Source of the DNA: an uncultured Bacillota bacterium
GTDB lineage: Bacteria; Bacillota; Clostridia; Christensenellales; QAND01
NCBI GenBank assembly: GCA_905188085.1
Contig: CAJJKN010000003.1
Span: 186,001-250,000, forward strand
Direction of reading: 5' to 3'
DNA: 64,000 nt
The position numbers and the translations under genes are program-made. The notes beneath the pieces are model-generated. The model ran no database searches, was not told the DNA's origin, and saw nothing but the letters and a program-made list of their open reading frames with translations. Shown here one piece after another: positions 1 through 8,174 of the stretch (its first letter is position 1; every line of letters starts with the position of its first letter).

Positions 1-201
1 GCTATGATCCCCGTTGTGGGCTGCATGCTTATAACGGAGCTTTTGGCACACCTCCCCGCCCTGTTGTGGATGGACAGCCTTGTGCCCCGGCATCTGCTCT
101 CTCAAATTCCCCTATTGCTGGCCGGCCTTGTCTTTTATGGCTGTGCAACTGTTTTTTCCTGCCGTCTTTCCGTTCGGCGCTATGAAAAGGTGGACCTTTG
201 A
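1..201 (+). CDS. C-terminal end of a membrane protein, probably an ABC transporter permease (partial)
   Basis: The reading frame is open from the window edge to a TGA at 199-201, so only the last 66 codons are present. The residues form two hydrophobic stretches separated by a short polar turn and end in a basic/acidic tail (RRYEKVDL). A tail of this kind is common at the C-terminus of ABC-2 type permeases of Firmicutes. That family assignment is an inference from the tail and the hydrophobicity, because no diagnostic motif is included. A strong hairpin terminator follows directly. The start codon and any partner ATPase would lie upstream of the window. Confidence 0.45.
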   Translation, partial: AMIPVVGCMLITELLAHLPALLWMDSLVPRHLLSQIPLLLAGLVFYGCATVFSCRLSVRRYEKVDL

Positions 202-236
202 TCCCCTTCTAATCTCTATCCTTATTTTCCCTCCAT

Positions 237-269
237 ATAAAAAGCGGCGCTGTTTTGCGCCGCTTTTTT
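237..269. terminator. Bidirectional rho-independent terminator
   Basis: The stem AAAAGCGGCGC / GCGCCGCTTTT encloses a TGTTTT loop, with T runs on both sides. It lies between two convergent genes and can end both the permease gene (plus) and the PanE-like gene (minus). Confidence 0.9.
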
Positions 270-270
270 C

Positions 271-1305
271 TTATAGCGTTTGAAACACCGGGTCGTATAG
301 ATTCTTCTCCTCGATCTTGCGTTTTTTCTGTTCTATTTCCTTTACCATTTCCCAAAGTCTGCGGTTTACCGGCGCTTTCAGCCCGTTTTGCTCCGCCTTG
401 TCCGCCAAATATCCGTTGAAATAATCAATTTCCGTCGGCCGTCCGCGCTCAAGCGATTGTAGGCTGGAAGATTTCAACCGTTTGTATTTGATTCCCACAA
501 TGCGAATCATCATATGCCGCCGCAGGTTATCCAAAGCCGATTGCCCGCGCATCAGCTTATAATAATCCAACTTTCCGCCAAACGGCGGCACATGCAGCTG
601 CATGGCGTCGGCCGTTTGCATCGCTTCCGCGATGATCGCCAAGAAGATTTTGCGCGCCTGTTTCCTTTTCATCATTTCGCCCAAGTGCAGCCCGCAAATC
701 GCGCCCAGCGAAGTAATGCAGGCGTTTACAATCAATTTGGAATACAATTCGCTTAAAATATCATCCGTCACAACGGTGGGCACCACCGCCGTCAGCGCCT
801 GTTTTAACACCGCCAGCTCTGCCGTATGCCCTTTTTGCAGTTTGCCGATGATAAATTCGCCTTCGCTTGTCATCTCCAATACGCCCGGCGCATGCATGGT
901 AGCGCCCCAGCCGATCACGCAGCCCACGGTTTTTTCTTCGCCCACCACGGCAGACAGCGCATCGGTGCAAATGCCGTTTTGCATGGAAACCACCAGCGCA
1001 TCTTCCGTTAAACGCGGCAGCATTTTCCTGGCTGCTTCCGGCATGTCATACGCCTTGGTTGCAATCAAACACAGGGAAAACATCCCTTCCAGCTGTTCAA
1101 TTTCGCATACGGAGGAAACGCGGATCTCCTCTTCTCCCTTTACGCCGCTGATTTCCAACCCTGTGCCGTTGGCCTTTTGGGCGATTTCTTCATGCTTGCA
1201 TACCAGGTGCACATCATAGCCCGCTTTGGCCAAATACGCCGCCGTAATGCCGCCGATGGCGCCTGCGCCCACCACGGCAATTCGCGGTTTATTCTGATGT
1301 TCCAT
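271..1305 (-). CDS. panE: 2-dehydropantoate 2-reductase family protein (PanE/ApbA-like)
   Basis: The 344-aa product begins with a Rossmann dinucleotide motif (AVVGAGAIGG) followed by the N-terminal PanE/ApbA NADPH-binding fold. The C-terminal helical half contains the family pattern around LIVNACITSLGAI and GRPTEIDYFNGYL. The family reduces ketopantoate to pantoate in pantothenate/CoA synthesis. Several paralogues act on other 2-keto acids, so the exact substrate is uncertain, and no panB, panC or panD is nearby. AGAGGAGGTATAAAAA precedes the ATG. The gene starts 3 nt after the sirtuin stop codon, so the two are probably cotranscribed. Length is slightly above the usual 300-320 aa. Confidence 0.8.
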   Translation of the reverse strand: MEHQNKPRIAVVGAGAIGGITAAYLAKAGYDVHLVCKHEEIAQKANGTGLEISGVKGEEEIRVSSVCEIEQLEGMFSLCLIATKAYDMPEAARKMLPRLTEDALVVSMQNGICTDALSAVVGEEKTVGCVIGWGATMHAPGVLEMTSEGEFIIGKLQKGHTAELAVLKQALTAVVPTVVTDDILSELYSKLIVNACITSLGAICGLHLGEMMKRKQARKIFLAIIAEAMQTADAMQLHVPPFGGKLDYYKLMRGQSALDNLRRHMMIRIVGIKYKRLKSSSLQSLERGRPTEIDYFNGYLADKAEQNGLKAPVNRRLWEMVKEIEQKKRKIEEKNLYDPVFQTL

Positions 1306-1308
1306 TTT

Positions 1309-2034
1309 TTATACCTCCTCTGCAACGCCTTTTAAGACCTCGCCGATTTTCCCCGCAATCAAAAGATCCGCTTTCCTGTCATACGGGGTCGGCGCTTTGT
1401 TGATCAACACCAGCCGATGCCCTCTGTAATAATCAATCAGCCCCGCTGCCGGATATACCGCCAGCGACGTGCCGCCTACAATCAATACATCTGCGGATTG
1501 AATCATCTGCACCGCCGTCTCCAGGTTTTCCTGGCTCAGCGCTTCTTCATACAACACCACGTCCGGCTTTATGATGCCGCCGCAGCTGCATCTCGGCACG
1601 CCCTCGCTATGCAAAATCTCCTCTGCCGGGTAAAATTTTCCGCAGCGCATGCAATAATTTCTCAATACCGAGCCGTGCAGCTCTATCACCGTTTTACTGC
1701 CCGCTTTTTGGTGCAAACCGTCAATGTTTTGCGTAATTACGCCTTGTAATTTTCCTTCGCGTTCCCATTTTGCCAACGCCTTATGCGCCGCATTGGGTCG
1801 GGCATCCAAATACAGCATCTTATCCCGATAAAACCGAAAAAATTCCTCGGTCTGTCGCATGAAAAACGTATGGCTTAAAATGGTCTCCGGCGGATATTGA
1901 TAGGAAAGATGATACAAACCGTCTTCGCTTCTAAAATCCGGAATGTTGCTTTCCGTAGACACCCCTGCCCCGCCGAAAAAGACGATTCTCTTTGCCTGCT
2001 TTATCCAATCGCGCAGTGTTTGTATTTCCTGCAT
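1309..2034 (-). CDS. cobB: NAD-dependent protein deacylase (sirtuin, SIR2/CobB family)
   Basis: The product is 241 aa when started at the ATG at 2034, which has a GAGGAGGTG ribosome site seven bases upstream. An in-frame start 18 nt earlier lacks one. Sirtuin signatures are in order: the NAD-binding GAGVSTESNIPDFRS, TQNIDGLHQKAG, the catalytic His in ELHGS, and a Cys4 zinc site (CMRC ... CSC). A late GGTSLAVYPAAGLI segment is also typical. The family removes acyl groups from lysines using NAD+. It sits downstream of the aromatic operon but behind that operon's terminator, and is followed 3 nt later by the PanE-like gene. Confidence 0.93.
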   Translation of the reverse strand: MQEIQTLRDWIKQAKRIVFFGGAGVSTESNIPDFRSEDGLYHLSYQYPPETILSHTFFMRQTEEFFRFYRDKMLYLDARPNAAHKALAKWEREGKLQGVITQNIDGLHQKAGSKTVIELHGSVLRNYCMRCGKFYPAEEILHSEGVPRCSCGGIIKPDVVLYEEALSQENLETAVQMIQSADVLIVGGTSLAVYPAAGLIDYYRGHRLVLINKAPTPYDRKADLLIAGKIGEVLKGVAEEV

Positions 2035-2103
2035 ACAGCCGCACCTCCTCATGTTTTCCTCATTATAGTCTGTTTTTGCTTTTCCCGCCAGCTTTTCCCT
2101 ATG

Positions 2104-2128
2104 AAAAAAGGAAGCCCGGGCTTCCTTT
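2104..2128 (-). terminator. Terminator of the aromatic operon
   Basis: A perfect 22-nt palindrome (AAAGGAAGCCC/GGGCTTCCTTT) overlaps the tyrA stop codon and is followed on the minus strand by a T run. It separates the aro operon from the sirtuin gene. Confidence 0.88.
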
Positions 2129-2966
2129 AGCGATTGAGCAATTCCCGCCGTTTTGTGGAGGTTTTAAAATACACCGTTAGCGCCTGCGTATCGTCGTTTT
2201 CAATGGCCGTTTTTATCAAATCCAGCTGCTTTTCAAAGTTTTCAATCGTCCGCAGCAGGTTTTTCTTGTTTCCCAAAAACAGTTCGCTCCACAGCGTTTC
2301 GTTGATGTTGGCAATGCGCGTTAAATCCCGGTAGCTGTCTCCAATAAAGCTGCCGGTATCCCGCCCTTCTTCGTCGCTGTTGATTAGCGCCACCGCCATA
2401 GCGTGCGGCAATTGCGAAGTAAACGCGATCATTTCATCATGAAATGCCGGCGTGATCCGCCGCACCCGGCCAAAGCCCAGCCGGCGCACCAGCGTTTCAA
2501 TCTTTTGCAGGTTCTCTTCCTTGTTGCGCGGCGTAGGGGTAATTAAATAATTTGCCCCTTGAAACACCTCCGCGCTGGCAAAATCAATTCCCTTTTTCTC
2601 TCTGCCCGCCATCGGGTGGCCAAAGACAAAATCCACATCGTCCGGCAGCGCTCGGGTAATCTCGTTGATAAACGGGCTTTTGATGCCCGTCGTATCCGTA
2701 ACAACGCAGCCCGGCTTAAACAGCGTCTGGTTTTCCTCCACAAAAGAACGAATCAGCTTGGGATAAATCGCCAAGATAATCAGATCCGCTTGGGGGAAAA
2801 ATTCTTTGCCCGTGGTGCATCCCTTTTGAATCACGCCCATTTTTTCGGCTTTTTCCAGCGTTTGTTCGTTGGTGTCCACGCCGTACACCTCCGTATAGCC
2901 CGCCTTTTGCAGTGCCAACGCAAACGAACCGCCGATTACGCCCAGGCCGACAATGACAATATTCAT
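2127..2966 (-). CDS. tyrA: Prephenate dehydrogenase (TyrA)
   Basis: This 279-aa protein oxidises prephenate to 4-hydroxyphenylpyruvate, the tyrosine branch of aromatic synthesis. It starts with the NAD-binding motif VGLGVIGGSFALAL and carries FGHPMAGREKKG, the conserved histidine region of TyrA. A helical dimerisation half follows. There is no room for a C-terminal ACT domain, so allosteric Tyr control through ACT is not expected. The start ATG overlaps the aroQ stop codon as ATGA, implying translational coupling. It is the last gene of the operon, and the terminator overlaps its stop codon. Confidence 0.93.
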   Translation of the reverse strand: MNIVIVGLGVIGGSFALALQKAGYTEVYGVDTNEQTLEKAEKMGVIQKGCTTGKEFFPQADLIILAIYPKLIRSFVEENQTLFKPGCVVTDTTGIKSPFINEITRALPDDVDFVFGHPMAGREKKGIDFASAEVFQGANYLITPTPRNKEENLQKIETLVRRLGFGRVRRITPAFHDEMIAFTSQLPHAMAVALINSDEEGRDTGSFIGDSYRDLTRIANINETLWSELFLGNKKNLLRTIENFEKQLDLIKTAIENDDTQALTVYFKTSTKRRELLNR

Positions 2967-3409
2967 GCCTTTTCTTCCTTTCTATGCTGGGCCAACGCCT
3001 GCATGGCCATCACATACCCAAACACGCCAAACCCGCAGATCTGCCCGATACAGGCCGGCGCCGTAACCGACGTGCGCCGAAACGCTTCCCTGGCGTGTAT
3101 ATTGGAAAGATGCACCTCCACCGTCGGAATCCCGTTGCCCTTGATTGCATCGTGCAGCGCATAGCTGTAATGGGTATACGCGCCGGGGTTAATAACAATG
3201 CCCTCTACCTTATCATAATACGCCTGCTGCAAAGCATCGATCAGCGCCCCTTCGCTGTTGGATTGCAGCACCGTTACCGTATGCCCCAGCATCTCTGCCT
3301 GCTCTGTGATATACCGGCACGCATCTTCATATTGCATCGTGCCGTACACCTGTTTTTCCCGAATGCCCAAAAAATTCAAATTCGGGCCGTTGAGCACCAT
3401 CAATTTCAT
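2963..3409 (-). CDS. aroQ: 3-dehydroquinate dehydratase, type II (AroQ)
   Basis: The 148-aa product has the type II dehydroquinase layout: LNGPNLNFLGIRE at the N-terminus, the YG of QVYGT with the catalytic Tyr, QSNSEGALIDAL, INPGAYTHYS and VEVHLSNIHAREAFR with the conserved His. It dehydrates 3-dehydroquinate to 3-dehydroshikimate, the third step of the shikimate pathway. Length is normal for the family. Its ATG overlaps the stop of the upstream aroE/aroK fusion as ATGA, and its own stop overlaps tyrA in the same way. Confidence 0.95.
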   Translation of the reverse strand: MKLMVLNGPNLNFLGIREKQVYGTMQYEDACRYITEQAEMLGHTVTVLQSNSEGALIDALQQAYYDKVEGIVINPGAYTHYSYALHDAIKGNGIPTVEVHLSNIHAREAFRRTSVTAPACIGQICGFGVFGYVMAMQALAQHRKEEKA

Positions 3410-4734
3410 AGCAACGCTTCCCTCCGCTTTATGCTTTTCACCAGTTGTTTTACCGTTTGCTGCACCCTGCCGCGGTTTGGTATGATTTCATCCGCCCCGT
3501 TTTTATACAGTTCCGCCCGCTGTTCATACAGTTCATACAAGCGCTGCTTGCCCTGTTTTAGCAGCGGCCGGGTAGACAGGCGAATGTCTTCGGCAATGTT
3601 TTTCACCGGCCGATCCAAAAAATACACCGTGCCGCTTTGTTTCAAAATCTCCAGATTTTCCGGCCGCAGCACCACGCCGCCGCCGCAGGCAATTACGGTA
3701 TGCTGTGTTTTTGCAAGCGCCCGGCACGCTTCGGTTTCCCAGTCGCGAAACACGCCTTCTCCCTGTTCAAACAACGCGGGAATGCTCTGCCCTGCCAGCT
3801 TTTCCACATAATCGTCCATATCCATAAACGTATAGCCCAGCATCCGCGCTGTGCGTTTACCGATGGAGGTCTTGCCGCTGCCCGGCATGCCGATCAAAAC
3901 AATGTTCGTTTTTTGCGGTTCGCGCAGCCTCTTGTCCAGCGCCTGATAGATGCGCAAGGTCAACTGCGGGTCTATTTCGCATTGCTGCCAAATTTCTTCC
4001 GAGCGCACGGCCTGCGCCACCAGCATATACAATCCGTCGCAGGTGCGCTTGCCGCATTCTCTGCCCAGGCGCAAAAATTCCGTTTCCCGCGGGTTATAGA
4101 TCAAATCCACCAGCGCATCAAAATTCGCCACCGTTTGTTTTTCCACCGGCGATACGCCCTGGTTCGGATACATCCCTACCGGCGTGCAGTTTACCAGCAA
4201 ATCTCCGGAAAGAGTGGCCAGCGTTTCATAGGAAATCCATCGCAGCGCCTTTTGCTCAAAACCCGTTTTTTTCTGCGCCTGCCTGCTGACCATATACAGC
4301 GTTTTTACGCCGTGATCCAATAAATACGCCACCACCGCTTTGGCAGCGCCGCCCGCGCCCAGCACGGCCGCCACTTTGCCCTGCATTTCGATTCCGCTGT
4401 GGGCAAGCATTTTCCCAAATCCGGTATAGTCCGTATTATCTCCGTAAAATTTTCCGTCCCGCAGGGTAATGGTGTTTACCGCCCCGATCTTGGCCGCCTC
4501 CGGCGACAATTCGTCCAGTTGCCGAATCACCGTCTGCTTATACGGAATGGTCACATTGGCGCCGCTAATTCCTTCATGCCAAAGTTTTTGCACAATATGC
4601 CCTTCAAAACGGCGGGGAATTTCCATCAAATCATAGCGGGCGGTTTTCCCCAAGGCCTCAAACACCGCCTCGTGAATGCAGGGTGATACGCTGTGCGACA
4701 GTTTTTCGCCGATCAATGCATAGCTTTGTTTCAT
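3406..4734 (-). CDS. aroE/aroK: Bifunctional shikimate dehydrogenase-shikimate kinase fusion
   Basis: A 442-aa fusion. Residues about 1-270 are AroE: IGEKLSHSVSPCIHEA at the N-terminus, NVTIPYKQ with the catalytic Lys, the NADP-binding VLGAGGAAKAV, and NCTPVGMYP. Residues about 277-440 are AroK: Walker A GMPGSGKTSIG, the shikimate-binding DMDDYVE, RDWE and CGGGVVLRPEN. The protein would reduce 3-dehydroshikimate and then phosphorylate shikimate, two consecutive steps on one chain. I chose the ATG at 4734 because it overlaps the aroC stop as ATGA. A GTG 12 nt upstream is an alternative. Catalytic motifs of both halves look intact. Confidence 0.92.
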   Translation of the reverse strand: MKQSYALIGEKLSHSVSPCIHEAVFEALGKTARYDLMEIPRRFEGHIVQKLWHEGISGANVTIPYKQTVIRQLDELSPEAAKIGAVNTITLRDGKFYGDNTDYTGFGKMLAHSGIEMQGKVAAVLGAGGAAKAVVAYLLDHGVKTLYMVSRQAQKKTGFEQKALRWISYETLATLSGDLLVNCTPVGMYPNQGVSPVEKQTVANFDALVDLIYNPRETEFLRLGRECGKRTCDGLYMLVAQAVRSEEIWQQCEIDPQLTLRIYQALDKRLREPQKTNIVLIGMPGSGKTSIGKRTARMLGYTFMDMDDYVEKLAGQSIPALFEQGEGVFRDWETEACRALAKTQHTVIACGGGVVLRPENLEILKQSGTVYFLDRPVKNIAEDIRLSTRPLLKQGKQRLYELYEQRAELYKNGADEIIPNRGRVQQTVKQLVKSIKRREALL

Positions 4735-5837
4735 ATCGTTTTCCACCCCGTGCGCCCGGCATAGGCCAACAATAGATCCGTCAGCCCGATCGCCATGGCC
4801 GCCTCGATCACCGGCACGGCGCGCTGCACAATGCAGGGGTCATGCCGTCCTTTTATCACCAGCGTCGTATCCGTTTGGTTGACAAGCGAAATCGTCTTCT
4901 GTTCTTTGGCAATCGAGGCCGTCGGCTTAATGGCCACCCGGCACACCACCGGCATGCCGTTTGTAATGCCGCCCAAAATGCCGCCATTGTGGTTGCTGGT
5001 TGTTTTCACTTTTCCCTGTTCAAAGGTATACGGGTCGTTGCATACGGAACCCGTCAGGGCCGCCATGGCAAACCCAAGGCCGAATTCCACCCCTTTGACC
5101 GCCGGCACCGAAAAAAACAAATGGGATAAAACCGATTCCACCGAATCAAAAAACGGATCGCCCACGCCGGCCGGCAGCCCGATCGCCGCGCATTCCACAA
5201 TGCCGCCTACGGAATCGCCGTTTCCCTTTGCCGCTGCAATGGCCTGTTCCATTTTCTCCGCCGCGCCTTGGTCCACGGTCGGCAGCGTCTGCGTTTGCCA
5301 ATGCGCAAACTGCGCTTTTGTTAAATGCGCCTGCGTCATGGGCTTATCCTGCACAGCATGAATCTGTTGTATGTGCGCGCCGATCCAAATGTTTTTCTGC
5401 GCTAAGAGCTGCTTGCATACAGCGCCGCAAAACACCAACGGCGCCGTGATCCGCCCGGAAAAATGCCCGCCGCCGCGGTAGTCGTTATAGCCATCATACC
5501 GTATATAGCCCGTATAATCGGCATGCCCCGGGCGAACGGTGTCGTTCAAATTGGCATAATCTTTGCTTCGCGTGTTGGTGTTTGCAATGGTCACGCACAG
5601 CGGCGTGCCCGTTGTATAGCCGTTGAAAAAACCGCTTAACACCTGCGGCTCGTCCGCCTCCCGCCGCGCGGTAGACATGGCGTTTTGCCCCGGCGCGCGC
5701 CGTTTCATCTCCTGCCGGATTTGATCCCAATCCAGCGCCAGGCCGCTGGGCAGCCCATCGATCACCACGCCAATGCCGGCGCCGTGCGATTCTCCGAAAA
5801 TGGATACGCGCAAGTTTTGTCCCCATTGTCCGCTCAT
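4731..5837 (-). CDS. aroC: Chorismate synthase (AroC)
   Basis: The 368-aa product starts MSGQWGQNLRVSIFGESHG, the flavin/EPSP-binding signature of chorismate synthase. It contains the conserved RRAPGQ, RPGHADYTG and GGHFSGRITAP motifs. It converts EPSP to chorismate, the last common step, using reduced FMN. The start at 5837 overlaps the aroA stop (ATGA) and has GGGAGG nine bases upstream. A TTG 6 nt earlier is less likely. The length matches the family. Confidence 0.96.
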   Translation of the reverse strand: MSGQWGQNLRVSIFGESHGAGIGVVIDGLPSGLALDWDQIRQEMKRRAPGQNAMSTARREADEPQVLSGFFNGYTTGTPLCVTIANTNTRSKDYANLNDTVRPGHADYTGYIRYDGYNDYRGGGHFSGRITAPLVFCGAVCKQLLAQKNIWIGAHIQQIHAVQDKPMTQAHLTKAQFAHWQTQTLPTVDQGAAEKMEQAIAAAKGNGDSVGGIVECAAIGLPAGVGDPFFDSVESVLSHLFFSVPAVKGVEFGLGFAMAALTGSVCNDPYTFEQGKVKTTSNHNGGILGGITNGMPVVCRVAIKPTASIAKEQKTISLVNQTDTTLVIKGRHDPCIVQRAVPVIEAAMAIGLTDLLLAYAGRTGWKTI

Positions 5838-7102
5838 TGGCAATTTCCTCCCAGCATTGCATAGTCCTCAAAAAAATGCGGATAGGATTTGGAAACGCAT
5901 TCCCAATCCTCAATCGTCACTGTCTTCTGTGCCCGGGTGGCCGCAATGGCCAGCATCATGGCAATTCGATGGTCTTTATGGCTCCAGACCGTGCCGCCCG
6001 TAAAGTTATCCACGCCGCAAATCAAAATGCTGTCCTGCTGTTCGGTCATTTGCGCGCCCAGTTTTGTCAATTCGCTGCATATGGCATGCAGCCTGTCGCA
6101 TTCTTTTATGCGCAGCCTGCCGGCATTGTAAATCCGCGTGGTTCCTTTGCACAGCGCCGCCACAACCGCCACAACCGGAATAATATCCGGGCACTGCGAG
6201 GCGTCTATTTCCGTAGCAGAAAGCGCATCGGCCCGGCAGCACAGGCCCGTTTCCCGGCGGGATACCTCAGCGCCCATCCGCTGCAAAATTTCCAAAACCG
6301 CCCGATCCCCCTGCAAAGAATCCTGTGCCAAATCCTGCACTTCCACACTTGACCCCAGCGCGTCTGCACAAAGGAAAAAAGCCGCTTGGGAAAAATCGCC
6401 TTCCACCCTGTAATTTCCCGCTTTATAGGTTTGGTTTCCCGGCACCAAAAACGTTTTATACGCCCGGTTTTCCACATGGATACCAAAATCCTTTAGCGCA
6501 GAAAGCGTTAAATCTATATAGTTTTTCGATTCCAAATGCGTGGTAATTTCAATTTCCGAATCCGCTTCCAACAGCGGCAAGGCATACAGCAGGCCCGTGA
6601 TAAATTGGCTGCTTACATCGCCGCGCAATTTGAATTTGCCCGGTTTCAGCCGGCCGGATACCGTAAAATCCAGCAATGGCCCTTCGGCTTTGTACGCAAT
6701 GCCCTGTTCATCAAAAATTTCAGTATATACATTCAGCGGCCGTTTGCCCAGGTTTCCCCGGCCCACAAATTGCGTGCCGCCTTCAAAGCAAAGCGCAACG
6801 GGAATTAAAAACCGCAGCGTGGAGCCAGATTCTTTACAATCAATCCGTCTGTTTTTCTGCCGCTCGCTTTTTGGCCCTATGCCGCAAATCTCCAAGCTGT
6901 TTCCCTTTTTCTCTATTTTTGCACCCAGGGCTTGCATCGCATCCATCGTTGCCAAAATATCATCGGAAAAATCAATATTGGATACCGTGCTTTGCCCATT
7001 TGCCAGCGCGGCGCATAAAATGGCTCTGTGCGCCATGCTTTTGGACGGAGGCACCTTCACGCTGCCTTTCAACTTTGCCGGCTGTATTGTCTTTTGCCCC
7101 AT
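5834..7102 (-). CDS. aroA: 3-phosphoshikimate 1-carboxyvinyltransferase (EPSP synthase, AroA)
   Basis: This 422-aa protein transfers enolpyruvate from PEP to shikimate-3-phosphate. Visible motifs are the N-terminal VPPSKSMAHRAILCAAL, ESGSTLRFLIPVAL, the RGDVSSQF region, GDFSQAAFFL, RIKECDRL and the C-terminal KDHRIAMMLAI. The two pseudo-symmetric domains are complete. It starts 3 nt after the aroB stop and ends in an ATGA overlap with aroC, so it belongs to the same transcript. The residues around the glyphosate site (SKS, SGSTLR) look canonical. Confidence 0.96.
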   Translation of the reverse strand: MGQKTIQPAKLKGSVKVPPSKSMAHRAILCAALANGQSTVSNIDFSDDILATMDAMQALGAKIEKKGNSLEICGIGPKSERQKNRRIDCKESGSTLRFLIPVALCFEGGTQFVGRGNLGKRPLNVYTEIFDEQGIAYKAEGPLLDFTVSGRLKPGKFKLRGDVSSQFITGLLYALPLLEADSEIEITTHLESKNYIDLTLSALKDFGIHVENRAYKTFLVPGNQTYKAGNYRVEGDFSQAAFFLCADALGSSVEVQDLAQDSLQGDRAVLEILQRMGAEVSRRETGLCCRADALSATEIDASQCPDIIPVVAVVAALCKGTTRIYNAGRLRIKECDRLHAICSELTKLGAQMTEQQDSILICGVDNFTGGTVWSHKDHRIAMMLAIAATRAQKTVTIEDWECVSKSYPHFFEDYAMLGGNCQ

Positions 7103-7105
7103 GTT

Positions 7106-8164
7106 TTACCACTCCAGAAACGACGCATCCGTATCCACCAGCATCGCCTTGCCCAGCCGCGATAGCGTCACGATTTTCAGCGTCTTGCCCAAATTCTTTT
7201 TATCCATTGTAACCGCTTCGGCAATGCGCGTAAAGTCCGCCTGTTCATCGCAGACCGGCAGGCCAAAGCGGGTTAAAAGCCGCTCTATCCGCGCTGCCGT
7301 GCCCGCCTGGGTAATGCCGTGGCGCTCTGTCCTTTTTGTCATTTCCACCATGCCGATGGCCACGGCCTCTCCGTGCGTATAATCCGCAAAGTTATGGCAT
7401 TTTTCCACCGCATGCCCTATGGTATGGCCAAAATTCAACAGCATGCGAAGGCCCATATCCCGCTCATCCTGCTCCACCATTTGGCGCTTGATATCCACAC
7501 AGGTGGCAATGATGTGTGGCATAACCTCCATCGCCCGGCTACGCGTAGCAAGAACTTCCAGTTCCGAAAAAAACGTTTCGTTTTCAATGCAGCCATATTT
7601 AATCACTTCTGCCATCCCGTCTTTAAAAAAGCGGTCCGACAGCGTCTGCAAGCTGTTTGGGTCGATAAATACCGCCTTTGGCTGATAAAACGCGCCCACC
7701 AGGTTTTTCCCCTGCGGCAGATCCACGCCCACTTTTCCGCCCACAGAGCTGTCCACCTGCGCCAAAAGCGAGGTGGGCACCTGCACAAACGGCAGCCCGC
7801 GCAGGTAGGTGGCGGCGGCAAAGCCGCCCAAATCCCCTACCACGCCGCCGCCCAGCGTCAATACCAAATCCTTGCGGGTCAGTTTGTCGTTTGCCATGGC
7901 CGTATATACACCCGGCATCGTTGAAAATGCCTTGGTGGCTTCTCCCGGCTCCAGAACCAGCTTTTCCGCTGTGTAGCCCGCCTTTGTCAACGAAGCTATT
8001 ATCTTTTCGCCGTAATGAGCATCCACGTTTTTATCCGTGATCACAAACACCTTTTCGCCCCGGTATACCTGGCTCAGCGGCGCTGCAATATCGTCCAGCA
8101 GGCCCGCCTGAATTTGAATATCATAGCTGTTTTCCGCTAAATTTACATGCAGTTTGGTTTTCAT
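7106..8164 (-). CDS. aroB: 3-dehydroquinate synthase (AroB)
   Basis: The 352-aa protein cyclises DAHP to 3-dehydroquinate with NAD+ and a divalent metal. The signatures are EPGEATKAF, the NAD-binding GGGVVGDLGGFAA, PTSLLAQVDSSVGGKVGVD, and the metal ligands in LNFGHTIGHAVE and THGEAVAIGM. It lies 10 nt downstream of aroF and 3 nt upstream of aroA in the aromatic operon. Length and motif order are normal. Confidence 0.96.
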   Translation of the reverse strand: MKTKLHVNLAENSYDIQIQAGLLDDIAAPLSQVYRGEKVFVITDKNVDAHYGEKIIASLTKAGYTAEKLVLEPGEATKAFSTMPGVYTAMANDKLTRKDLVLTLGGGVVGDLGGFAAATYLRGLPFVQVPTSLLAQVDSSVGGKVGVDLPQGKNLVGAFYQPKAVFIDPNSLQTLSDRFFKDGMAEVIKYGCIENETFFSELEVLATRSRAMEVMPHIIATCVDIKRQMVEQDERDMGLRMLLNFGHTIGHAVEKCHNFADYTHGEAVAIGMVEMTKRTERHGITQAGTAARIERLLTRFGLPVCDEQADFTRIAEAVTMDKKNLGKTLKIVTLSRLGKAMLVDTDASFLEW

Positions 8165-8174
8165 CGTACTTCCC

